A DNA stretch of 64,000 nucleotides, from the NCBI GenBank assembly GCA_905221605.1, contig CAJNDS010002096.1:427001-491000 (forward strand). The letters run 5' to 3'. Numbering within the stretch: the first letter of the stretch is position 1; each line of letters starts with the position of its first letter. This stretch comes from Symbiodinium natans. Lineage: Eukaryota; Sar; Dinophyceae; Suessiales; Symbiodiniaceae. Below the pieces are notes generated by a model. That model saw only the letters and a list, made by a program, of their open reading frames with translations. It was not told the origin of the DNA and did not search any database. The position numbers and the translations under genes were made by a program. This document shows, piece by piece, positions 56,476 to 64,000 of the stretch.

Positions 56476-56877
56476 TGGCCACAACCTGGCCAGGCTCTAC
56501 CCGCTTGCATTGACGATGTTGACCAAGTAGCATGGAAAGGCCACATCTACCGAACGCTCTACGGTGCGAAGGTGGAAGGAGAAGATCCAGCCAGCTGCGA
56601 AGAGACCTCGTACCAGCAGATGCCTGAAAACTACAGCATTGCTCCAGATGAAGTGAGCATCGTGGAACATGTCATCGGAGCACACAAGTGGGGTGTCTAC
56701 CGCGTGTGCCTTGAAAGCGGGTGCTACGGAACGAAGCATAGTGAGGCTGGCGAGTTGCTGAACAGCGGCCAGTTTTGGGAAGCGGATGCCGACAAGTACA
56801 GAGTCAAAGAAGCCTGCGCTGGAGAAAGTTACCACCGTCTTCTCCTGCGTCAGAAGTGCCAGGCCGACGACTCATGA
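56476..56877 (+). CDS. Terminal exon with a conserved-looking Cys/Trp-Gly domain
   Basis: A pyrimidine-rich TGTCTGCCTGTCCAG precedes a phase-0 frame of 133 codons ending in TGA. It reads CIDDVDQVAWKGHIYRTLYG, then DPASCEETSYQQMPENYSIA, then PDEVSIVEHVIGAHKWGVYR, then VCLESGCYGTKHSEAGELLN, and ends EACAGESYHRLLLRQKC. The pattern of a Met/Leu-Pro-x-x-Tyr segment, Ile/Leu-Ala-Pro, a helix ending in Trp-Gly, and a strand resembles a domain I associate with many dinoflagellate secreted proteins. This is recollection of a pattern, not an alignment. Six or more cysteines suggest disulfides. A CA microsatellite follows about 50 bases after the stop. Confidence 0.55.
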   Translation, partial: WPQPGQALPACIDDVDQVAWKGHIYRTLYGAKVEGEDPASCEETSYQQMPENYSIAPDEVSIVEHVIGAHKWGVYRVCLESGCYGTKHSEAGELLNSGQFWEADADKYRVKEACAGESYHRLLLRQKCQADDS

Positions 56878-57045
56878 AAAGGGCTGACAGTACCGCGAGG
56901 GTCAGAGTAGCCTCGAGGAGGGATCGAAACACACACACACACACACTCGCTCCCTCTCTCTCTCGTGCAATCCTCCCGCCGATTCAAAATCTTTATATTC
57001 ACATAACTGTCGGAGCTTGCACGTGGCTTGGCCGACCCAAGTTGC

Positions 57046-57091
57046 GAAACTCCGAGAGTGCACACCGACGGTCCAAGCACCTCGGAGTTTC
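57046..57091. repeat. 11-bp inverted repeat
   Basis: GAAACTCCGAG at 57046-57056 and its exact reverse complement CTCGGAGTTTC at 57081-57091, with a 24-base loop. CGGAGTTTC recurs immediately after the second arm. Confidence 0.7.
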
Positions 57092-57180
57092 GGAGTTTCC
57101 AGTCCGCACAAGCGACTGCAGGCCGAGGAAGAGACGTCTCAGAGCAGCCGATCCGAAAACCCGAAACCTTGAACCCGCAG

Positions 57181-57478
57181 AGCAAGTGAGCTGTGCGGAC
57201 TTCCTAGCCCTGGTCCAGGGCAGCGGCGCAGAGCACATGCGAAAAATGCGCAGACCACACTGTGCTGTGGTTTGCATATTGTTTGCTTAGTCGAAGCGTT
57301 TGTTTTGCAGCCTGGTATGGCATGTGTTTTGCATGTTTTTGGCGGGTTGGCCTGGGATGTTGTGGCCCAGGAACTCAGTCATCGCCGTTACACCGAGAGC
57401 AGCAACAAACTTAACAGGATGCCAAACTCACACGAAGCACAGGCAATCATGCGAGCAACGTTGGAACAACCGAAGTAA
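57181..57478 (+). CDS. Candidate two-exon gene end, unknown function
   Basis: Exon 57181-57269 follows TTGAACCCGCAG and reads QVSCADFLALVQGSGAEHMR, then KMRRPHCAV, ending before GTTTGC. Exon 57311-57478 follows GTTTGTTTTGCAG and reads PGMACVLHVFGGLAWDVVAQ, then ELSHRRYTESSNKLNRM, then PNSHEAQAIMRATLEQPK with a TAA. The phases agree. The intron would be only 41 bases, shorter than usual for this lineage, so the exact junction needs transcript evidence. No domain is recognised. Confidence 0.38.
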
Positions 57479-58439
57479 TCGTTAACAACAATAAAACGGC
57501 TGCTTGCAGGTAACAACAAACAGCCCAAACACGGCCAAAACAAAACAATCGTTGTACATGCAAACCAAAAAGACAACAAAGAACAACGCAAACAAACACC
57601 AATTCCTGTATGTGAGGCAAGGCAAACAGTTCCAAACACAATTCATCAGGTGTGATCCGCACAAAATGCACAACTTGAAACCATGAGCAACCCCAATTCA
57701 GCACTATTTATCAAAGAAGCAGAAGGCAAATTCGACGTGCACAACATCTGCAAAACCACACATTGAAAACGCGTAGAAAGTGTTTTGGGCTTTCCAGTCT
57801 GCGGCCCCCAGATCATCTTGCAGCAGAAAAGGCTTGCAGTGTCAGCAGGCGGTGCAATCCTTCGGTGCACTTGTTGTCGGCGTTCGCATGACTGTTGCCA
57901 GATCCCTGTGCTGCAAGGCCACACGCACGACGGAATCGGATCCCCTCCTTGTTGAACTTGCGTGCCCCAGGCCCCAATCGGATCACGCAGTATGCTCAAA
58001 AACCCAGATTTGGTCATCGCCGCGTGACACTTTTCATCATTTCGTCGTAGGCCTCAAAACCTGGTTTCTCTCAGTAGCAGCCTCTTTTACATCACACGTG
58101 TATCGAGCAAAAACTTACGGAGATCCCATCTTGTCTTGATGTTGCAAGAAAAATGGGCCCACTCTAAAGTGGTCAGGTGTGTATCCGAAGGGGTGCTAAT
58201 CTGCTAATCCTCGAAAATCGACAGGGGCTCGCCAAGCATGTTGCGGCACGTTCAACGAACACGGGTTTTATCAGCTGCTCTGCATAGAGGGAGTAAAGAG
58301 CTTGCTGTGTGAAGCCTCACATGCCTCAGAGCCTGAGCCCGGAGTATTTGGCTAATTAGGGGTCCTTTGTTTTTCTTGCTCATTTTAAGCTGGGAAGCAA
58401 GAATGGCCAGGAGAAACTACCAGTAGCAAGACATTCCAG

Positions 58440-58740
58440 GCATGCGAGGCAATGAAATCGACGAAAGGACGGCAGGTGTCGCACGGCACGCTACGTTTAT
58501 GCAGCCCATTGTCGGCATCCGTTTTGCACGTAAGTTTGCAGTGCGCTTCGGGTGTGTCTGTGCGTGTGTGTCAATGTATGATTATAATCGCAGATACTCG
58601 CACAGGGTCTGCCAGGTTGGGACCTGGGATGACCTCGGAATGCAGGGCAGGGCAGGGTGGTGGGAGCTGCTAAGAAACCGATGTGGGACGCACCCACAAG
58701 CTGGCTCCTACACGGCATGGTTGGCAGCTCCCTCAGGCGA
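58440..58740 (+). CDS. Two candidate exons upstream of the PAN/apple-like gene
   Basis: Exon 58440-58530 follows GACATTCCAG and ends at GCAC before GTAAGTTTGC, a consensus donor. It is open in two frames (ACEAMKSTKGRQVSHGTL or NEIDERTAGVARHATFMQ). Exon 58616 to about 58740 follows GGTCTGCCAG and reads VGTWDDLGMQGRAGWWELLR, then NRCGTHPQAGSYTAWLAAPS. A further piece near 58805-58852 reads EDGKADTSATLAAPSAK. The splice sites are good, but I could not join these in phase to the exon at 58875, so they may be a separate gene end or need one more exon. Confidence 0.38.
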
Positions 58741-58874
58741 GGGGTGGTGATGGTTGGTGTGGTGCGAGGGCGAATTTGTTTTTTCCATCTTTTTCCCAAA
58801 GTGAAGACGGCAAGGCGGACACTTCCGCCACATTGGCTGCCCCATCAGCAAAGTTCTAGTTGCCTTACAAACAG

Positions 58875-59752
58875 GATGTTGCGAAGCAATTTTCGAATCG
58901 CTCTCCCCTGCAAACAAAGGTTCCCTCCGACAAAGAATTCTGTGAAGATTCGATACGTCAGGTGTTACAGGTTGTTGCTATATTCTGAGCGGTATAGCTT
59001 CAAATTCAGCCCGCAGGTCGCACCAGATGGCTTCAGGAAGTTTGCATATGCCACCGGCATTGGAACGACCGCCTACGCAGAGATACCGCGATTTGCCAGC
59101 GAAGGCCAGACTGTGCCATCTAACCTTTTTCAGCGAACTTACTTCGCAGTGGAGTCGCAGAGGTTGCCAACACCGTGGGATTTGTTGGGTTTGGGATCAC
59201 GAGTATCATACTTGTCATGTATTGTTGGGTATGCTGCGGCTCTCGGAATGGCACTCGGCAGGCTCGTATCCGGAGATTCTCCAAGCAGCGAAGGAAGCAT
59301 GCAAAACGGATGCAGACTGCGCAGCTTTCGAAATAATGCGGGCTTTCAGTCAGGACAAGAATCCTGGATTCAGGGAGTGGGGCCAAACCTGGGCTGACAA
59401 GATTGACGCTTCCGAGGGCGGGTGGCTTGTGTACAAGCTACACAAGCGCGAGACTGGTGCGGAGTTCAGCATGCACGACACAGAGGAGCTGGACTGGTAC
59501 GCATCGAACCGCGATGAGGACGTGTACAATTTCCAGGTGCGACCTCTGCCGGCCTTCATCGGCCTTCGTTCTTCTTTGTTCTTTGCTTGGTAAGCAGGGC
59601 GGTTCCTCAGAAGTTCGAAAGCATTTGCCATCATTTGCCAGTCGTTTGCTAGGGTTTCAGCTGAGCTTCAGTACGTGGCAGTGTCTCCAGGCATCGCCGC
59701 TGCGTTGCAGCTGGAAGACCAACTTCGCCTGCGGATTTGGAAGTCGCATTAA
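58875..59752 (+). CDS. PAN/apple-like protein gene, 3' four exons
   Basis: Four exons join in phase: 58875-58961, 59017-59104, 59262-59536 and 59672-59752 (TAA). The protein reads DVAKQFSNRSPLQTKVPSD, KEFCEDSIRQ, VAPDGFRKFAYATGIGTTAY, AEIPRFASEG, then SYPEILQAAKEACKTDADCA and AFEIMRAFSQDKNPGFREWG, then ASEGGWLVYKLHKRETG, and an acidic part (DTEELDWYASNRDEDVYNFQ) before YVAVSPGIAAALQLEDQLRL. The segment with AAKEAC, DADCAAFEI and a later WxVYKL is like a PAN/apple module, where cysteines staple a short helix. Such modules bind sugars or proteins and are frequent in dinoflagellate cell-surface proteins. The second intron starts with GC (GAAG|GCC); the others start with GT. The last exon is Leu/Arg-rich. 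The 5' end is not resolved. Confidence 0.6.
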
Positions 59753-59838
59753 TCTGGCAGTGTCCACCACCGCAAGCTCCAAGGACAAAGTTATACAGCA
59801 AGTATACAGTTTTTGGGTAGAACTTAAGGTCACTATAG

Positions 59839-60036
59839 CTTTCGGATCGCAATGTCGAAGTATCCTGAGATGGTGCGATCAGGAGGACTGCGAAGCGCAT
59901 TGCCAGGCTAGCCAAGTGGCGGAGCCCGTCCGGGGTTGCTGTTCCTACTCGGAGGGCCAATGCAAATATGGGGAGGGTGCACAGCTGGACCTGGCCAAGC
60001 CTGAAACAGACTCCGCGGACTGCTGGCCGGAGGCAC
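59839..60036 (+). CDS. Candidate cysteine-rich exon, PAN/apple-like
   Basis: The frame reads GSQCRSILRWCDQEDCEAHC, then QASQVAEPVRGCCSYSEGQC, then KYGEGAQLDLAKPETDSADC, then WPEA. CACTATAG precedes it and GCAC/GTAGGC, a good donor, ends it. Eight cysteines in about 50 residues with a C-x-x-x-C helix and GCC...GQC is the spacing expected of a small disulfide domain like PAN/apple. It follows the end of the apple-like gene by fewer than 100 bases, so it may belong to an alternative last exon or to a neighbouring gene of the same family. Confidence 0.45.
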
Positions 60037-60058
60037 GTAGGCATAGTCTTGGCATCGT

Positions 60059-60247
60059 GTGGATCCGCTTGCTGTGCCTCTCATGCACATATTGACAGCA
60101 CTGGGGCACCCAAAAGACTTGTTTGGTCATTCGGCCGATATCACGATTGAAGAACGCTTCTGCCATCGGACATGGCTTTGCTGCCTCGAGACCAATCCAA
60201 ACTTCATGATGTCTCAGCATGTCCGCCAGAGTCTCTCTGCTCGGTGA
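60059..60247 (+). CDS. Candidate terminal exon, unknown protein
   Basis: The frame reads DPLAVPLMHILTALGHPKDL, then FGHSADITIEERFCHRTWLC, then CLETNPNFMMSQHVRQSLSA, and ends in TGA. It is strongly protein-like, with Met, Trp, Cys and charged residues well mixed. The acceptor is not clear. The sequence after the stop is pyrimidine-rich non-coding DNA. It could be the last exon after the Cys-rich exon, but the frame join was not established. Confidence 0.42.
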   Translation: MDPLAVPLMHILTALGHPKDLFGHSADITIEERFCHRTWLCCLETNPNFMMSQHVRQSLSAR

Positions 60248-60516
60248 CGTTCTGCCAAGGATTGCTAAGTTCTGCTAGTTTCTAATCTTCTCTCTGAGCC
60301 ACAGCCATGCTCTACGTCATGCATCTCGAGAGTCTCTCATCTCTTTGGTTTCTCTGAAAGAGTTCTACTCTTCTCTTTCTTCTCGTTGGTGGTGTCCTCA
60401 GGATGGGGGAGGGCAACATAGAGGAACGCAGGTTTCAAGTGGGAGATCTGGGACCCTCACATAGCCTCGAGGCCAATCCATGGCTCAGAAGCGAGGGGCG
60501 CAGCAACAGTGAAGTG

Positions 60517-60657
60517 TGAAGTGTGGTGTGTGGTGTGTGGTGTGTGGCGTGTGATGTGTTTTGTGTGATGTGTGATGTGTGGTGTGTGGTGTGTGGTGTG
60601 TGGTGTGTGGTGTGTGGTGTGTGGGGTGTGGGGTGTGGGGTGTGTGTGTGTGTGTGT
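60517..60657. repeat. GTGTGGT microsatellite
   Basis: TGTGTGGTGTG-type units, with GATGTG variants in the first half and pure GT at the end. It leads straight into the duplicated segment. Confidence 0.9.
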
Positions 60658-61062
60658 GGAAGCCCTGATTCTAAGCTAAGGGTCCGTGGATGTCGAGCAG
60701 TTTTGCTTTCGTACTGCCAGATTTATCCTCGATTAGCCGGGGGCCAGGAACCAATATCATCTGTCCTGGCCAACGAAGACCAGGTGATATTGGGGTGAAA
60801 AAGTACCTGCAGATTTACAGAGTTGCACCTGGATCCAATTCGGGTAGCTGGTGGACTCACAAGAAAGTCGGGCACTTTTCTTGTCCTTGGAAATGAGGCT
60901 TCATGCTGGTAATCTTTCTCGTGCATAGGTGAGCGTTTCGCATTCCTCGCAGGGTCATATTCGCTTGTGACCTGTTCAGGTTCCTAAGTCCACCGAAGGT
61001 TCGACTTCCCCAATACCATGTTCGTCACAAGAAATGGATGGTGGGTTACCGCAAATACTCAG
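60648..61062. repeat. Segmental duplication, copy 1
   Basis: From GTGTGTGTGGAAGCCCTGAT to AATACTCAGTGTG this segment is nearly identical to 62050-62416. It carries 45 bases, including AAGTCGGGCACTTTTC, that copy 2 lacks. Inside lies CCAATATCA...CCTGG and, after ten bases, CCAGG-TGATATTGG, which can form a bulged hairpin. Both copies sit directly next to GT-rich microsatellites. Confidence 0.9.
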
Positions 61063-61395
61063 TGTGCGGCCAGATTCTGGGAGGGCTCTGCCCTTGCCCG
61101 GGACCGTTGCCATTAGGCAGGAACCTATTTGGGACTGCCTGGTCCTGGATTGGACTAATATGTAACTGATCCGGCTCATCCGCGGAATGAGAGCCTTACA
61201 GCCTCCGGGCAACACATTCCAGGCCTTATTCTCTGCTAAGGTGATGGCCAAGAAGGCCTTATTGCCAAACAGGAACGGATGCGACCCGTTTCTTCGGAAT
61301 GTAAGAGGTCAGTCGTGGCTCGGGGGTGAGGTGGCCCCCATCAGCCTACCAGTAGCCAGGTTGCCAAAAATGTGCTTTTTGGGGTGTGGAGGCTA

Positions 61396-61865
61396 CTCGG
61401 CTTAAATTAAGTGGAGGTGCACTGGGTCTCTGTGGACAGCTGTGGCCTCGCGGATGCGCTTGGGCCGGTTGTGGCAGCTGGGGGTCACGACGACGACAAT
61501 GAGAGATGCCCTGGGTCACTAGTGTGGCAGCTGGGGTTTCCCGGGACGCTCCTGGGCCTTTCATGACAGCTGGAGGTCCCTGACGACGACTGCGACGACA
61601 CTGACTAAGGAATTGTGTAATGAGGTCGCCGCTCGGCTTTGGTCTTAGTGGAGGTGCTCTGGGTCGCTGTGGACAGCGGGGGGGTCTGAGATGCTCCTGG
61701 GCCCGTTGTGGCAGCTGCGACGACGACGACGATGATGGGAAATGCCCTTGAATTCTCCCGGACGCTCCTGGGCCTTTCATGGCAGCTGGGGGTCTCTGAC
61801 GACGATTATGACGACGATACTAAGGATTTCCAAGGAGGAGGGCCTATGGCGGTGACGGGCCTATG
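61396..61865. repeat. 236-bp tandem duplication
   Basis: CTCGGCTT...AGTGGAGGTGC starts at 61396 and again at 61632. The two units share CTGGGTC...CTGTGGACAGC, the GGGCC-GTTGTGGCAGCTG block, GGACGCTCCTGGGCCTTTC and CTGACGACGA. The second unit carries a longer GAC/GAT triplet run. The minus strand is open across both units (PQRPRAPPL and PQRPSAPPL), but I judge this a by-product of the repeat. Confidence 0.75.
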
Positions 61866-61916
61866 GCGGAGGACTCGCCGATCAAATGTGAAAAACTAGG
61901 ACTTTCCCTCTTTGGA

Positions 61917-61949
61917 CAGTGTGTGTGGAAGCCCTGATTCTAAGCTAAG
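61917..61949. repeat. Third, partial copy of the duplicated segment
   Basis: CAGTGTGTGTGGAAGCCCTG and the following ATTCTAAGCTAAGGG repeat only the first bases of the larger duplicated segment. They sit between its two full copies. Confidence 0.75.
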
Positions 61950-62049
61950 GGACTTGATTGCCGTTGAGCGCTTGAGCTCATTTCATGCAAAGGTCACATG
62001 TTATCAGGACGTCAGTTACAGGAGCATGCAGATGGACCCTCCTAGGAGG

Positions 62050-62416
62050 GTGTGTGTGTGGAAGCCCTGATTCTAAGCTAAGGGTCCGTGGATGTCGATC
62101 AGTTTTGCTTTCGTACTACCAGATTTATCCTCGATTAGCAGGGGGCCAGGAACCAATATCATCTGTCCTGGCCAACGAAGACCAGGTGATATTGGGGTGA
62201 AAATGTACCTGCAGATTTACAGAGTTGCACCTGGATCCAATTCGGGTAGCTGGTGCTTCATGCTGGTAATCTTTCTCGTGCATAGGTGAGCGTTTCGCAT
62301 TCCTCGCAGGGTCATATTCGCTTGTGACCTGTTCAGGTTCCTAAGGCCACCGAAGGTTCGACTTCCCCAATACCATGTTCGTCACAAGAAATGGATTGTG
62401 GGCTACCACGAATACT
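62050..62416. repeat. Segmental duplication, copy 2
   Basis: The second copy of the segment at 60648-61062, with few substitutions (for example GTCGATC for GTCGAGC and AGCAGGG for AGCCGGG) and one 45-base deletion after GTAGCTGGTG. It ends exactly where another GT microsatellite begins. Confidence 0.9.
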
Positions 62417-62540
62417 CAGTGTGTGTGTGTGTGTGTGTCTGTGTGTGTGTGTGTGTCGCTGTGTGTCTCTGTGTGTCTCTGCGTGTCTCTGCATGTCTCT
62501 GCGTGTCTCTGCGTGTCTCCGTGTGTCTCTATGTGTGTCT
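62417..62540. repeat. (GT)n and (GTGTCTCT)n microsatellite
   Basis: A GT run that changes into GTGTCTCTGT/C units. All frames read as Cys/Val/Ser repeats and are artefacts. Confidence 0.95.
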
Positions 62541-62697
62541 GTGTGCCTGTGGACACCTGCGGATTAGTTTTGGACATCACATGGGGTGGCCAGCCTCCGT
62601 ACTTGCAGCTACTTCTTGTCATGGGTTTGCTGACTAGCTAGCCCCAAGCCTGAGTCAGCATTGCCAGTCAAGCGAGACTGACAGTGCTCACATTGCA

Positions 62698-63251
62698 GAT
62701 CGTGCCAACGACGACCTCGACGACAACGACCACAACTACGACCACCACCACAACTACCACAACGGAAACCTCAACGACGACAACGACAACAACGGTCACA
62801 ACCACAACAGTCACCACCACCAGTACCTCAACAACCACGAGCACAACAACCACCACAACAACCACATCCACGTCAACCACCACGACAACGAGCACAAGCA
62901 CGTCAACCACAACAACAACAACCACAACAACAAGCACCAGCACGACCACAAGCACAACCACTACAACCACCACAACTACATCCACCACTACCACCACTAC
63001 AACCACCACTACCACCACGACTACCACTCCTTGGATATCTGGCATCTCACCGTCGTGCATCACGGTGAACAAGGCACCTGTTTCGAAGTTCAGAAGAATT
63101 CTGACAGAAAGGCATGTTGACAACCAGACGACATGTGATGTGCAACACAGAGCCAGGCCACCGAAGTTACATTCTTTGGAGGAGATGCGGGCGACAAGGC
63201 GCGCAGCATTGCAAGACCCGCAAACGGAAGTCCTTGAGCAGCTGTTTTCAG
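62698..63251 (+). CDS. Exon encoding a threonine-rich mucin-like linker
   Basis: CTCACATTGCAG precedes a frame that begins IVPTTTST and continues for about 110 residues of Thr with Ser, Val and Glu. It then becomes PWISGISPSCITVNKAPVS and KFRRILTERHVDNQTTCD, and ends near TTTTCAG/GTTAGA, a donor-like site. The Thr codons vary (ACC, ACA, ACG, ACT), and Ser is interspersed, so the stretch is not just a trinucleotide microsatellite. Threonine-rich linkers of this sort separate domains in secreted, heavily O-glycosylated proteins and are frequent in dinoflagellates. The minus strand reads as poly-Val. The protein domains on each side are not in view, though an exon at 63509 may follow. Confidence 0.55.
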
Positions 63252-63508
63252 GTTAGATTCGAGGTGGACTGCGACGCGGTGACCGATGACAATTTTACAA
63301 CACTGCACCTTGTCGCAACAACGATGTAGGATCGCATCCTATGATCCTGCCGTTGCCACAGCACTTTTCTGCAGGGAAGAAGGACGAGAGGGAGCAAAAG
63401 CTGAATTCACTCCCAAGGAACAGGCACATATTCAATACACGTTTTCACAATTTTGGATAGTCAAGTTGGCTCAGAGTTCAAGAAGATTTTGCGTTGCCTA
63501 CCTGCCAG

Positions 63509-63592
63509 GGAGAAGGCTTCCTTTTGTGCTACAAGCGCGGGCACGAAGAAGTTCATGGCGAGCACCACTTGACCTTGGATCCTGGCGCTTAT
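63509..63592 (+). CDS. Candidate internal exon, 28 codons
   Basis: CCTACCTGCCAG precedes, and GTACATAG follows, a frame that reads GEGFLLCYKRGHEEVHGEHH and then LTLDPGAY. Both splice signals are good, and the exon is a whole number of codons in phase 0. The His/Glu-rich part could bind metal, but this is speculation. It lies 260 bases after the mucin-like exon. A further piece at 63377-63450 (GKKDEREQKLNSLPRN or EGAKAEFTPKEQAHIQYT) may lie between them. Confidence 0.42.
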
Positions 63593-64000
63593 GTACATAG
63601 CCGCGTTTTCTTGTTCACAATGGTTTTCAGAACTGTCTTGCGCCTGACCTTTTCTAAAACGGGTGGCTCTTGTAGAGGCAAGATCAGGCTGGCGGGCCTA
63701 GGGATGAACTTCACACGGACTCTGGGGATAGGGCGTTCACAGACCATTCAAATTGCATGTAAATCAATCCTCCGGTCGCTGGCCTGGTTCTGGATACAGC
63801 TTGGTGTCAAGCGAAGATTTCACATGGCCGCACATGGCAGCCTTCTGTTTTTGTCTGACTGCAATTGGGCCAAATTGACGCCAAGGATGTCAAAGGTCCA
63901 ACAGGTGCAAGTCACATCTCTTCAATAAGCCGCCAGCTGAGCGTCTGCTATGTGCCGAAAGCTGTCTGTGCTATCGTTATCTTTTGCAGCTGAAGGCCCG
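63593..64000. other. End of window, no settled gene
   Basis: The frame from the previous exon continues open to 63928, with sequence that is partly basic and protein-like (GMNFTRTLGIGRSQTIQIAC). The donor at 63593 makes it more likely to be intron. The last 70 bases contain a pyrimidine-rich CTTTTGCAG at 63982-63990 that could be an acceptor for an exon starting at the window edge. Confidence 0.3.

Noticed and set aside
61346-61780. Pro/Arg-rich minus-strand protein with internal repeats
   Set aside because: The repeat reflects the 236-bp DNA tandem, and there is no start context or splice support. Kept only as a note in the findings.
62668-63123. Minus-strand poly-Val frame
   Set aside because: It is the complement of the threonine-rich exon, which has an acceptor and better flanking sequence on the plus strand.

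Overview
This window looks like nuclear DNA of a dinoflagellate, probably of the Symbiodiniaceae or a relative. The evidence is indirect. Coding signal is cut into short exons with AG acceptors, and both GT and GC donors occur. Microsatellites and homopolymers are very abundant, and TTTAGGG-like telomeric motifs are scattered through it. Several exons resemble the threonine-rich and cysteine-rich secreted proteins common in these algae. There are no bacterial-type operons or ribosome-binding sites. Every gene model here was read by eye from open frames and splice phase. None has been checked by alignment or RNA.

Layout. At 1-132 an upstream gene ends, and 605-1708 is an uninterrupted frame for a membrane protein with about eight helices. 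From 1.7 to 13.9 kb there is mostly repeat-bearing non-coding DNA (GA, GT and GTATATAT tracts, and an array of GGGGCAAGT units in both orientations), with one terminal-exon candidate at 8139-8246. The clearest gene is 13927-15966, an apparently intronless secreted or luminal FkbM-family methyltransferase with a long unknown C-terminal part. From 16 to 20 kb come a poly-C block and degenerate telomere-like motifs that change strand. Minus-strand exons lie at 20-21.8 kb; one has a PD-(D/E)XK-like pattern and another faintly resembles the end of glutathione peroxidase. From 22 to 38 kb exon fragments are sparse, a foldback element sits at 26.6 kb, and minus-strand exons lie beside a long CTG/TTG tract.

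From 39 kb to the end, coding signal is denser and almost all on the plus strand, which fits the unidirectional gene arrangement known in dinoflagellates. The best models are a BTB/T1 (KCTD-like) gene at 39.05-39.97 kb with five phase-compatible exons, a four-exon chain of unknown function at 42.36-43.02 kb, a two-exon end at 53.64-54.04 kb, a terminal exon at 56.48-56.88 kb, and a PAN/apple-like gene at 58.88-59.75 kb with four phase-compatible exons. A threonine-rich mucin-like exon lies at 62.7 kb. Between 60.5 and 62.5 kb a segment of about 0.4 kb is duplicated around a 236-bp tandem repeat.

The genes do not form an obvious pathway. The shared theme is secreted or membrane proteins plus one BTB-type adaptor. 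No transposase, reverse transcriptase, tRNA, rRNA or CRISPR array could be supported.
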